Shown piece by piece: positions 18,617-26,375 of a stretch of 64,000 nucleotides of DNA. The stretch covers positions 62,001 to 126,000 of the forward strand of contig CAZOVK010000001.1 of NCBI GenBank assembly GCA_964583165.1. Reading direction: 5' to 3'. Origin of the DNA: CAZOVK01 sp964583165 (GTDB lineage Bacteria; Bacillota; Clostridia; Lachnospirales; WRAX01). Numbering within the stretch: the stretch's first letter is position 1; every line of letters begins with the position of its first letter. The notes under the pieces are model-generated. The model saw only the letters and a list, made by a program, of their open reading frames with translations, was not told the origin of the DNA and did no database searches. A program made the position numbers and the translations under genes.

Positions 18617-19294
18617 CTATTTATAGTATTCGGAAAGTTCCATCGGCTGAACCCAAACGCCGTTTTTATCGAACACGCGCATGTTGCCGCCGGAGATTTC
18701 GTCTATAAGTATGCACTTGCCGTTGTGTATACCGAATTCAAATTTGATGTCAAAGAGTGTAAGACCTTTAGCCGCGAAGTCTTCTTCAATGATTTTGGCT
18801 ATCGCCTGTGTTTGGGCTTTGATGTCTTCATACATATCCGGCGTCATAAGACCGAGAACGGCGAGCGCGTCCTTTGTTATCGGCGGGTCAAGAAGCGCGT
18901 CATTTTTTAGAGTCATTTCAACAAAGTAGTTTAAGTCTGTGCCCGCTTCAACATATTGACCGTAACGCTTAACAAAACTGCCGGTGGCTTTTAGGCGGCA
19001 AACGACCTCAAGCCCCTTGCCAAAGACAGTCGCGGGTAGAACCTCCATAGTCACGGCTTCCAAATCGGAGCCTACATAGTGCGTGGGAATGCCCCGGCTG
19101 TTCAACATTTCAAAATAATACTTGCTCATTACGAGTGACGCGCGCCCAAGACCCAAAATGGTCAGCCCCACGCTGTTTTCGCCCGGGTCAAACACGCCGT
19201 CTTTGCCTGTCGCGTCGTCCTTCAATTTTAATAGGTAGTTGCCCGAGTCGAGCCGGTAAACATTCTTGGTCTTGCCTGTGTAGATTAGTTGCAT
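18617..19294 (-). CDS. purC: Phosphoribosylaminoimidazole-succinocarboxamide synthase
   Basis: A 225-residue SAICAR synthetase of purine biosynthesis, which joins aspartate to CAIR using ATP. The start YTGKTKNVYRLDSGNYLL, the LPATVFGKGLEVVCRLKATGSF region and the metal site FDIKFEFG followed by LIDEISGGNMRVFD are characteristic. ATG with AAAGGAG. The enzyme stands apart from other pur genes and begins the leftward purC-nagB-sbcD-sbcC run from a promoter at 19357-19385. Confidence 0.95.
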   Translation of the reverse strand: MQLIYTGKTKNVYRLDSGNYLLKLKDDATGKDGVFDPGENSVGLTILGLGRASLVMSKYYFEMLNSRGIPTHYVGSDLEAVTMEVLPATVFGKGLEVVCRLKATGSFVKRYGQYVEAGTDLNYFVEMTLKNDALLDPPITKDALAVLGLMTPDMYEDIKAQTQAIAKIIEEDFAAKGLTLFDIKFEFGIHNGKCILIDEISGGNMRVFDKNGVWVQPMELSEYYK

Positions 19295-19356
19295 GTTTCG
19301 CTCCTTTTGCCGCTAGATTTGGTAATATTGGCTTCTTTACATCCTTTTTCAAATGT

Positions 19357-19385
19357 ATTATAATCCTAAAGGTGTCAAAAATCAA
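19357..19385 (-). promoter_or_regulatory. Promoter of purC
   Basis: Minus strand: TTGATT (19385-19380), 17-base spacer, TATAAT (19362-19357). An overlapping TTGACA only 10 bases from the -10 is badly spaced. Leader to the purC ATG is about 55 bases; no riboswitch fold was recognised in it. Confidence 0.6.
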
Positions 19386-19453
19386 GGTAAACACTGAATA
19401 AAAAGAAGTGGCAAAAAAGGTGTTTATGTAGTTTAGAATGCTAGGAGGCACAC

Positions 19454-20596
19454 ATGCGGCTTTTAGGAGCACAGGCATTTGGCGTAAGATTACCTATAGT
19501 TAAACCGGGCGATGACTTGGCGGCTATGGTAGCGGAGTATGTGACGGCGGCAAAGCCGGAACTGAAAAATGACGATGTAGTGGGCGTGACTGAGGCGGTT
19601 GTCGCTAAGGCACAAGGCAATTATGCCGAGCTTCAAGACATTGCGACTGACGTTAAGGCGAAATTCGGTGACGCTACGGTTGGTGTAGTTTTCCCGATTT
19701 TGAGCAGAAACAGATTCTTAAATATCCTAAAGGGGATTGCGGCAGGGGCGAAAGAGGTTGTTGTACTCGTTTCTGCACCGTCGGATGAAGTGGGCAATCC
19801 CGTTATGGAACCTGACGATATAGATAAACTGGATGATATGACATTCCCGATGACGGCGGCTGATTTCCGTAAGGCGACAGGTGGGTATGTTCACCCGTTT
19901 ACGGGCGTTGACTATCTTGAACTGTATGAAAATGCTTCAAATAACATCAAGGTGTTCGTATCACCTGACCCACGTGATATTTTGAAACTCACAGATAACA
20001 TTATCGCGGCGGATATTCATAACCGTATGAGGACGAAGAAGCGCTTAGAGAGAGCGGGCGCGAAACTTGTCTATACATTGTCGGATATTTTGAGCACACC
20101 GCAGAATAACTCGGGCTTTAACCCCGATTATGGCGTGTTGGGTTCGAATATGAGCACGCAAAGCAGGTTGAAGTTGTTCCCGCGCGATACAGAGCAGTTT
20201 ATAGCCGCTTTGGAGCAGGCGTTTATGAAACGTCTGGGCTTTAGCCCCTTGCTTCTTGTTTATGGTGACGGCGCGTTCAAAGACCCTGCTTGTTCTATAT
20301 GGGAACTCGCCGACCCGGTAGTTTCCCCCGCGCATTCGGCGCGTTTGGGCGGTCAGCCTAACGAGATTAAGTTGAAGTATGTGGCTGATATGGCGCAGGG
20401 TGATGCGAAAGAGGCTGTTGAGTCAGCCATTAAGACGAAGCACGAGAACACTGACGCTATGATTAGCGAAGGCACAACTCCACGTAAGTATGCGGACTTA
20501 ATCGGTAGCCTTTGTGACCTGATGAGCGGCAGTGGCGACAAGGGTACGCCCGTTATTGTTATCAGCGGGTATTTCGACGACTATACGGTACAGTAA
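19454..20596 (+). CDS. CofE-like protein (coenzyme F420-0:L-glutamate ligase family)
   Basis: A 380-residue protein with the F420 ligase fold. Residues 14-110 hold IVKPGDDLAAMV, DDVVGVTEAVVAKAQGNY and VVFPILSRNRF, which match the CofE core that adds glutamate to F420-0 in archaea and actinobacteria. The extra length (archaeal CofE is near 250 residues) and the DPRDILKLTDN and NNSGFNPDYGVLGSN segments resemble the stand-alone Firmicute/spirochaete version. No other F420 gene is present in the window, so the substrate here is uncertain. ATG with AGGAGG; single gene followed by several hairpins. Confidence 0.78.
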   Translation: MRLLGAQAFGVRLPIVKPGDDLAAMVAEYVTAAKPELKNDDVVGVTEAVVAKAQGNYAELQDIATDVKAKFGDATVGVVFPILSRNRFLNILKGIAAGAKEVVVLVSAPSDEVGNPVMEPDDIDKLDDMTFPMTAADFRKATGGYVHPFTGVDYLELYENASNNIKVFVSPDPRDILKLTDNIIAADIHNRMRTKKRLERAGAKLVYTLSDILSTPQNNSGFNPDYGVLGSNMSTQSRLKLFPRDTEQFIAALEQAFMKRLGFSPLLLVYGDGAFKDPACSIWELADPVVSPAHSARLGGQPNEIKLKYVADMAQGDAKEAVESAIKTKHENTDAMISEGTTPRKYADLIGSLCDLMSGSGDKGTPVIVISGYFDDYTVQ

Positions 20597-20606
20597 AACG
20601 GGTAAG

Positions 20607-20632
20607 GGCGGCGTCGGGCTTTGCCCGCCGCC
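20607..20632. repeat. GC-rich hairpin downstream of the CofE-like gene
   Basis: GGCGGC (20607-20612) pairs with GCCGCC (20627-20632), and an inner GGGC-TTT-GCCC stem lies inside, leaving a three-base bulge. It is followed by a C-rich tract, not U's. It begins the 325-base gap 20597-20921, which otherwise holds no credible gene, only further hairpins and the tig promoter. Confidence 0.5.
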
Positions 20633-20745
20633 ACCCCCACCCGCCCACCCTAAGTTACTCGCGCCGCGGCGCTCATGGCGATTCAAGGTTACGTCCGCGG
20701 AACGGAAATCGGAGGAGTGGCATACCTTCAATTGGGTATGGTTTT

Positions 20746-20792
20746 ACCGCCTTTAGGCGGTGTATTCTTTAAGCAAGACCGCCTTTAGGCGG
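20746..20792. repeat. Tandem CCGCC-TTTA-GGCGG hairpins
   Basis: Two copies of a 14-base palindrome CCGCCTTTAGGCGG occur 32 bases apart (20747-20760 and 20779-20792). The first has one extra closing A-T pair. The same element recurs as a tandem pair at 25224-25267. They may be transcription terminators or small repeated palindromes. Confidence 0.65.
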
Positions 20793-20814
20793 ACGCATTT
20801 TACGATAAACACAC

Positions 20815-20838
20815 AAACCGCCTTATATGGGCGGTTTT
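20815..20838 (+). terminator. Terminator between CofE-like gene and tig
   Basis: Stem AAACCGCC/GGCGGTTT (20815-20822 with 20830-20837) around a seven-base loop, ending in a short T run. It lies just before the tig promoter and separates the two units. Confidence 0.6.
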
Positions 20839-20863
20839 ACTTCTTTATTCACAAAACTATCTG

Positions 20864-20893
20864 TTGACAAAGCCAATTAAGAAATACTATAAT
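20864..20893 (+). promoter_or_regulatory. Sigma-A promoter of tig-clpP
   Basis: TTGACA (20864-20869), 18-base spacer, TATAAT (20888-20893), followed about 20 bases later by the AGGAGG of tig. No CtsR or CIRCE-type heat-shock operator was recognised here. Confidence 0.8.
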
Positions 20894-20921
20894 TATACGA
20901 TACCAAATCTAGGAGGACATT

Positions 20922-22238
20922 ATGGCAAATTTTGAGATACTAGAGGGCAACAAGGCGCAGTTGACGCTGTTTGTTGACGCCGCGCGCTTTGAAGAAGGCA
21001 TACAGCAAGCTTATTTGAAAAATCGCGCGAAGATTACTATGCAGGGTTTCCGCCCGGGCAAGGTTCCGCGCAAGATGATAGAGATGCGTTACGGCAAAGA
21101 GTTTTTCTATGACGAAGCGATTGATTTTGTATTCTCGCCCGTTTATGCGGCGGCAGTTTTAGAGCATAATCTTAAAGTGGTTTCTACGCCAGAACTCACG
21201 AACATGAACGTGGACGATAACGGCGCTCTCACGCTTGTTGTGAACGTAATTCTACGACCTACGCCCGTTGTTAATAACTACAAGGGGCTTACCTATAAAC
21301 CGTATTCAGTGGAAGTGACAGAAGAAGAGATTTTGGCGGAGATTAACAAGGCGCGAGATAAGAATGCGCGTATCACAACTGTTGAAGGCAGAGCTATTGA
21401 GAACGGTGACACGGCTGTTATTGATTTCGCGGGCTTCATTGACGAAGAGGCGTTTGACGGTGGCGCGGGTGTTGATTTCGAGCTTACTATCGGTTCACAT
21501 ACGTTTATTGACACGTTTGAAGACCAGTTAATCGGTAAGAACGTCGGCGAATCTACGGACGTTTTCGTGCGCTTCCCGGACGATTATCGCGCTGAACACC
21601 TCGCGGGCAAGGAAGCGCGTTTTGCCGTTTCGATTAAGGAAATTAAGTGTAAGGAACTGCCGGAACTGAACGACGACTTTGCCGCCGATGTGTCGGAGTT
21701 TGACACACTAGACGCATACAAGGCCGATGTAGCCAAGAAGATTTCTGAACAGAAACAGAAGGAAAAGGAAAACAACGAAGAGAACCAAATCATGATTAAG
21801 CTGTTGGGCGAGCTTGTTTGTGACGTGCCGGCGGTTATGATTGAGAACCAAATCGACGCAATGATTAACGACATGAAGAGCCGTATCGAGCGTCAGGGTA
21901 TCGATTTCGAGATGTTCATGCAATACACGGGCCGTGACATGCAGAGTCTGCGTGAGCAGTATCGCTCAGAAGCGACAACAAATGTCAACCTTCGCCTTGC
22001 GCTTGAAGAAGTGGCGCGTATGGAAGGCATTGAGATTTCAGACGATGAGTTCGACGCTGAAATCGAACGCGCAGTTGTTATGTACGGCATGGACAAGGAA
22101 ACGCTTCTTGCAAACCTTGGCAACACAGAAAAAGAAAACATCAAGACGGACTTAAAGGTTCAAAAAGCGGTAAAGATAGTTATTGACAATGCCGTAGCCG
22201 TAGAAGGCGAAGAAGCCGCTACAGCTTCAGAGGAGTAA
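20922..22238 (+). CDS. tig: Trigger factor (ribosome-associated chaperone and prolyl isomerase)
   Basis: A 438-residue chaperone that meets nascent chains at the ribosome exit tunnel. The ribosome-docking signature GFRPGKVPRKMIE is at about residues 43-55. A central FKBP-type domain (about 150-245) opens with NGDTAVIDFAGFIDEEAF, and a helical C-terminal substrate cradle follows. Length is normal for the family. ATG with AGGAGG. Order tig-clpP-clpX is the conserved bacterial arrangement linking folding with regulated proteolysis. Confidence 0.96.
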   Translation: MANFEILEGNKAQLTLFVDAARFEEGIQQAYLKNRAKITMQGFRPGKVPRKMIEMRYGKEFFYDEAIDFVFSPVYAAAVLEHNLKVVSTPELTNMNVDDNGALTLVVNVILRPTPVVNNYKGLTYKPYSVEVTEEEILAEINKARDKNARITTVEGRAIENGDTAVIDFAGFIDEEAFDGGAGVDFELTIGSHTFIDTFEDQLIGKNVGESTDVFVRFPDDYRAEHLAGKEARFAVSIKEIKCKELPELNDDFAADVSEFDTLDAYKADVAKKISEQKQKEKENNEENQIMIKLLGELVCDVPAVMIENQIDAMINDMKSRIERQGIDFEMFMQYTGRDMQSLREQYRSEATTNVNLRLALEEVARMEGIEISDDEFDAEIERAVVMYGMDKETLLANLGNTEKENIKTDLKVQKAVKIVIDNAVAVEGEEAATASEE

Positions 22239-22255
22239 GCTTTTTGGAGGTAAAC

Positions 22256-22849
22256 ATGAGTTTAGTACCCTATGTAATCGAACAGACCAGCCGCGGCGAG
22301 CGCTCATATGATATTTTCTCGCGGCTTCTCAAGGACCGCATCATATTTTTGGGCGAAGAAGTAACAGACACCAGCGCGTCATTGGTTATAGCCCAGCTTT
22401 TGTTCCTTGCGGCAGAATCACCCGACAAGGACATTAGCCTCTACATCAACAGCCCCGGGGGTTCGGTAACGGCGGGTCTGGCCATCTATGACACAATGAA
22501 GTTTATCGCGCCTGATGTATCCACTATTTGTGTGGGCTTGGCGGCCAGTATGGGTAGTTTCTTACTTGCCGGTGGCACAAAGGGCAAGCGTTTCGCGCTC
22601 CCGAACTCTGAAATACTGATTCACCAGCCGTCAGGCGGCGCGCGCGGTCAGGCTTCTGACGTGCATATCCATGCCGAACACCTGCTTTATACTAAGCAGA
22701 AGCTGAACAAGATGTTGTCGGAGATGACGGGTCAGCCCGTTGAACGCATAGAGCGTGACGCTGACCGCGACCGTTATATGACAGCCGAACAGGCCATGGA
22801 ATACGGCTTAATTGATTCAGTTATTACGAAGGCGCAAAAAGCCAAGTAA
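22256..22849 (+). CDS. clpP: ATP-dependent Clp protease proteolytic subunit
   Basis: A 197-residue serine protease that forms the tetradecameric chamber of ClpXP. The catalytic serine is in ASMGSFLLAGG, the histidine in EILIHQPSGGARGQ, and the aspartate in ERDADRDRYM. The oxyanion stretch INSPGGSV is present. The ATG at 22256 follows GGAGG; an in-frame TTG at 22244 overlaps the ribosome site and is rejected. It lies 17 bases after tig. Confidence 0.97.
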   Translation: MSLVPYVIEQTSRGERSYDIFSRLLKDRIIFLGEEVTDTSASLVIAQLLFLAAESPDKDISLYINSPGGSVTAGLAIYDTMKFIAPDVSTICVGLAASMGSFLLAGGTKGKRFALPNSEILIHQPSGGARGQASDVHIHAEHLLYTKQKLNKMLSEMTGQPVERIERDADRDRYMTAEQAMEYGLIDSVITKAQKAK

Positions 22850-22856
22850 GATAGAG

Positions 22857-22874
22857 TTGGGGCACAGGCCCCAA
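22857..22874 (+). terminator. Attenuating hairpin between clpP and clpX
   Basis: A perfect seven-bp stem TTGGGGC/GCCCCAA with an ACAG loop, eight bases after the clpP stop. The following sequence is only moderately T-rich, so it may act as a partial terminator or mRNA stabiliser that sets the clpP:clpX ratio. Confidence 0.5.
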
Positions 22875-22924
22875 TTCTAATTTCCGATATTTAGTCTTTT
22901 TTTCTTAATATACGAGGTGAAAGA

Positions 22925-24241
22925 ATGCCATCAAAGAAAGACGGCGGCAGAACCATACACTGTTCATTTTGCGGTAAATCACAGGATATGGTGAAGCGCT
23001 TTATCGCGGGTGTGAACGCATACATCTGTAATGAATGTGTTGACCTATGCTCCGAGATTCTGTATGAAGACTTGCACGACGACAGGCTCGAGGACTTCTA
23101 TGAGCGCGAGATAAGCGTCAAAGAGGGCGGTGTGAAAATACTAAAACCCGCCGAGATAACGAAATACTTAGACGAATATGTCATCGGTCAACAAAGCGCG
23201 AAACGTGCCTTGGCTGTTGCCGTATACAATCACTATAAGCGCATCACTATGAGCAAGAATGACGGCGTTGAGCTGGCGAAGAGCAATATTTTGCTTCTGG
23301 GGCCGACAGGTGTGGGTAAGACCTTCTTAGCCCAGACACTAGCGCGTATGCTCGAAGTACCGTTCGCGATAGCTGACGCGACGAGTTTGACAGAGGCCGG
23401 TTATGTAGGCGAAGATGTGGAAAATATTCTGCTTCGCTTGATTCAAGCCGCCGATTTTGACATAAAGCGCGCTGAAACGGGCATTATCTACATCGATGAA
23501 ATCGACAAGATTTCACGCCGTTCAGACAACCCGTCTATAACGCGCGACGTTAGCGGCGAGGGTGTTCAGCAGGCGCTTTTGAAGATTTTAGAGGGTACGG
23601 TTGCGAACGTACCGCCGCAAGGTGGGCGCAAACACCCACACCAAGACTTCATACAGATTGACACGTCTAATATTCTGTTCATCTGTGGTGGGGCGTTCGG
23701 CGGGCTTGAAAAGATAATCGAACAGCGCATGAACAAGCGCACAATCGGTTTTGGCGCGTCCGTTCACTCAAAATCAGACAAACTGGGCATTGACATGCTT
23801 CAAGAAGTCCAGTCACAGGATTTGGTGAAGTACGGGCTTATCCCTGAGCTTATCGGGCGTTTGCCTGTTGTTGTAACACTGGCGAGCCTTGACGAAAAAG
23901 CACTCATGAAGATTCTCGTAGAGCCTAAGAATGCGCTCACGAAACAATATCGTTACCTGTTTGAACTCGATGACGTTCAGTTAGAGTTTGAAGACGACGC
24001 GTTGCGTGAAGTCGCGAAGCTTGCGATTGAGCGCGAAACGGGCGCGCGTGGTTTGCGCTCTATAATTGAAGCGTTCATGCTCGATATAATGTATGAGATA
24101 CCCGAAGACAGCACGATTGAAAAGTGCATCATAACTAAAGAAGCTGTCAAAGGTTCGGGTAAGCCCATCTACATTTTCAATGAGAATAAAGAAGCCCAAA
24201 GTTTAGCCGGAAAGCGTGCCAAAAAGAACAACGCTTCTTAG
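22925..24241 (+). CDS. clpX: ATP-dependent Clp protease ATP-binding subunit ClpX
   Basis: A 438-residue AAA+ unfoldase that feeds substrates to ClpP. The N-terminal zinc-binding domain has CSFCGKS and CNECVDLC. The Walker A GPTGVGKTFLAQ and the Walker B IIYIDEIDKI are present, as are the pore loop (AGYVGEDVEN) and the ClpP-binding loop IGFGA. ATG preceded by GAGGTGAAAG. It completes the tig-clpP-clpX set. Confidence 0.97.
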   Translation: MPSKKDGGRTIHCSFCGKSQDMVKRFIAGVNAYICNECVDLCSEILYEDLHDDRLEDFYEREISVKEGGVKILKPAEITKYLDEYVIGQQSAKRALAVAVYNHYKRITMSKNDGVELAKSNILLLGPTGVGKTFLAQTLARMLEVPFAIADATSLTEAGYVGEDVENILLRLIQAADFDIKRAETGIIYIDEIDKISRRSDNPSITRDVSGEGVQQALLKILEGTVANVPPQGGRKHPHQDFIQIDTSNILFICGGAFGGLEKIIEQRMNKRTIGFGASVHSKSDKLGIDMLQEVQSQDLVKYGLIPELIGRLPVVVTLASLDEKALMKILVEPKNALTKQYRYLFELDDVQLEFEDDALREVAKLAIERETGARGLRSIIEAFMLDIMYEIPEDSTIEKCIITKEAVKGSGKPIYIFNENKEAQSLAGKRAKKNNAS

Positions 24242-24276
24242 CAGGCGAATCAAAGTTTGCATAGGGGGCGGGATTT

Positions 24277-25194
24277 ATGCAAAACTTACTGGATAGAGCA
24301 ATAGATTTCGCAAAACCACTCATCGCGCGGGGCGTAGTCGCGGATTATATCCCCGAACTAGCCCACGCGGATGGGCGGTTGTTAGGCATTGCGGCGGCGT
24401 GTGATAACGGCGCGATTTTTGAAGCGGGGGATTCACGCGCAAAATTCACCATGCAGAGTGTGTCGAAGGTACTTATCTTGACAGCGGCGCTTTTAGAGTG
24501 TGGAGAGGCAAGCGTTTTCACGCATGTGAGCCTTGAACCCACGGCTGATGCGTTTAACTCGATTGTGAATCTTGAAATGAAGAACCAACACAGACCGCTG
24601 AACCCGTTCATTAACTCGGGCGCGATTCTGTTGACCACACTACTTAAAGGCGATACGTCCGTTAAGCGGTTTTCGCGCGTATTGGATTTGGCGCGTGCCA
24701 TGTCCAATGATGCTGATTTGACCATAAACGAGAGCGTCTATCTGTCTGAAAAGGCGACAGGCGCACGCAATCGCGCGCTTGCTTATTATATGGCAAGCAC
24801 GGGCGTTATTGAGGGCGACGTTGAGGACATTCTTGATTGCTATTTTCGTATTTGCTCAATAGAGGTTGACTGTGTGATTCTCGCGAAAATGGCGTATGCC
24901 ATAGCTCAGAACGGGATAGTGCATGAAACCGGCGAACGGTTGTTTGACGAACGCACGGGAAAAATCGTGAAAACCATCATGTCGCTTTGCGGCATGTATG
25001 ACGAGAGCGGGGAGTTTGCGTTACGCGCGGGCATACCTTCTAAAAGCGGTGTTGGCGGTGGCATCATGAGCGCCGTTCCGGGGCGTTTCGGGCTGGCAAC
25101 ATTCGGCCCCGCGCTTAACGAGAAGGGCTCGTCTATAGGTGGGCTTGAAGCGCTGTCGTTTGTGAGCCGCGAAATGGATTTGGGGATATATTAG
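24277..25194 (+). CDS. glsA: Glutaminase A
   Basis: A 305-residue beta-lactamase-fold glutaminase that hydrolyses glutamine to glutamate and ammonia. The nucleophile motif QSVSKV (about residues 67-72), the NPFINSGAI stretch and the C-terminal SGVGGGIMSAVPG are characteristic. Length fits. ATG with TAGGGGGCGGG. It follows clpX by 35 bases and is followed by tandem hairpins; no glutamate decarboxylase or antiporter is adjacent, so a role in acid resistance is not indicated here. Confidence 0.94.
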   Translation: MQNLLDRAIDFAKPLIARGVVADYIPELAHADGRLLGIAAACDNGAIFEAGDSRAKFTMQSVSKVLILTAALLECGEASVFTHVSLEPTADAFNSIVNLEMKNQHRPLNPFINSGAILLTTLLKGDTSVKRFSRVLDLARAMSNDADLTINESVYLSEKATGARNRALAYYMASTGVIEGDVEDILDCYFRICSIEVDCVILAKMAYAIAQNGIVHETGERLFDERTGKIVKTIMSLCGMYDESGEFALRAGIPSKSGVGGGIMSAVPGRFGLATFGPALNEKGSSIGGLEALSFVSREMDLGIY

Positions 25195-25223
25195 AATTTC
25201 CCTTCAATCACGCATATTGACAC

Positions 25224-25267
25224 TGCCGCCTTTAGGCGGCATTTAGCCAGACCGCCTTCAGGCGGTC
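25224..25267. repeat. Second tandem hairpin pair after glsA
   Basis: TGCCGCC-TTTA-GGCGGCA (25224-25241) and GACCGCC-TTCA-GGCGGTC (25250-25267) form two seven-bp hairpins in tandem. The core matches the pair at 20746-20792. Being downstream of an isolated gene in both cases supports a 3'-end processing or termination role. Confidence 0.65.
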
Positions 25268-25298
25268 ACATTTCGGAGAAAACTTAGGGGTTGGACGC

Positions 25299-25847
25299 AT
25301 GAAGAGTGCCACATCAACGGCGGCGTTTGCGCTGTTTTTGGTTGTATTCGCCTTATATATCATTATTTTAGACAAGCTTGTTTATATGCTGAGCGTCATG
25401 TTATTACTTATTGCCTTGGCGCTTTTTTGTGAAGTCATTTGGCAAAATGAAAATAAGAAATTCATAAGGCGCATTGTCCAGACGGGGTTTGTCGGGCTTT
25501 TGATTGGCATAATTATAACGGCGAATACATACGGTATCAATAACTACGGCTCAATGGAGTTGGTGTCGTCGGTTATAGGCAAACTGCGTGTTTTGAACGG
25601 CAACTCTGATATTGCTCTGATTTCTGATGGTAAGTATGTGACAATGAACAACACGAACACAGATTCAGACATCTATATAACAGCCCCCGGTAACGGCGAA
25701 TCGGCAACGATAGCCCTTCTACAGCAGAACTACGCCGAAACCGTCATGATTGACGAATCTGGCGAGGTTACATCGGGTGGCGAGCGCATTACGACAGTCA
25801 AGATTATGCAATACACAGACTATGACCTCGTTTTTATAAAACACTAA
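25299..25847 (+). CDS. Hypothetical membrane protein
   Basis: A 182-residue protein with three predicted helices in the first half (about residues 8-27, 28-46 and 60-80) and a soluble C-terminal half with beta-type sequence (from about 85). No family was recognised. The ATG follows GGGGTTGGA. It lies between glsA and the DUF4870 gene with its own spacing. Confidence 0.65.
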   Translation: MKSATSTAAFALFLVVFALYIIILDKLVYMLSVMLLLIALALFCEVIWQNENKKFIRRIVQTGFVGLLIGIIITANTYGINNYGSMELVSSVIGKLRVLNGNSDIALISDGKYVTMNNTNTDSDIYITAPGNGESATIALLQQNYAETVMIDESGEVTSGGERITTVKIMQYTDYDLVFIKH

Positions 25848-25942
25848 AAAATCATCAGACTTTATCCGCGCTGTGCCGTTTATCATTACAAGAAACAACA
25901 AGTGAGCGGCAGAACCGCTTACAACAATAGGAGGGGCTTTAT

Positions 25943-26284
25943 ATGAATAAGTCTTCAACAGGTTTAAGCGAAAATATCGCGAGTTTCATCGCCTATCTCG
26001 GCGCGTTTGTCACAGGGATAATCTTTCTTATAGTTGAGAAAGAAAACAAAGTTGTGCGCTTCCACGCTCTGCAGTCTACGGTTTTGTTTGGTGCATTAGG
26101 AATCATCACATGGCTTACCGGCGGCGTTTTCGGCTGGATTCCGCTTATAGGCGGCATGGCTGATTGGATTTTAAGAACCATTTCCTTCATCGCTTGGGTA
26201 TACCTTTGCTACACAGCGTTCGCAGGCAAGCTCATTAAAGTGCCGTTCATCGGCGAAGCTGCTTGGAATTATGTAAACAAATAA
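25943..26284 (+). CDS. DUF4870-type (Tic20-like) small membrane protein
   Basis: A 113-residue protein with about three membrane helices. The opening ENIASFIAYLGAFVTGIIF, the VVRFHALQSTVLFG segment and the late YTAFAGKLIKVPFIGE are typical of DUF4870 proteins of unknown function. Strong AGGAGGGG ribosome site. Single gene ending in a clear terminator. Confidence 0.85.
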   Translation: MNKSSTGLSENIASFIAYLGAFVTGIIFLIVEKENKVVRFHALQSTVLFGALGIITWLTGGVFGWIPLIGGMADWILRTISFIAWVYLCYTAFAGKLIKVPFIGEAAWNYVNK

Positions 26285-26301
26285 TTAACTTTTTCTCCTT
26301 T

Positions 26302-26323
26302 ACCCCGCTTGCGGGGTTTTTTT
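26302..26323 (+). terminator. Rho-independent terminator after the DUF4870 gene
   Basis: ACCCCG-CTTG-CGGGGT hairpin (26302-26317) followed by a run of seven T's. Textbook intrinsic terminator. Confidence 0.9.
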
Positions 26324-26375
26324 GTTGACATTTCGGGTTTATAATGGTAACTTATAGAAAAAGACGGAGAATACT

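Noticed and set aside
20532..20756. 74-codon frame across the CofE-tig gap
   Set aside because: Proline-rich reading of the hairpin-containing intergenic DNA, with no ribosome site.
20746..25267. CRISPR-like repeats
   Set aside because: Only two short palindromes per site with irregular spacing and no spacers; better explained as hairpins or terminators.
26325..26345. TTGACA and TATAAT upstream of rsmB
   Set aside because: Only nine bases separate the hexamers, too short for a sigma-A promoter; no better-spaced -10 is convincing.
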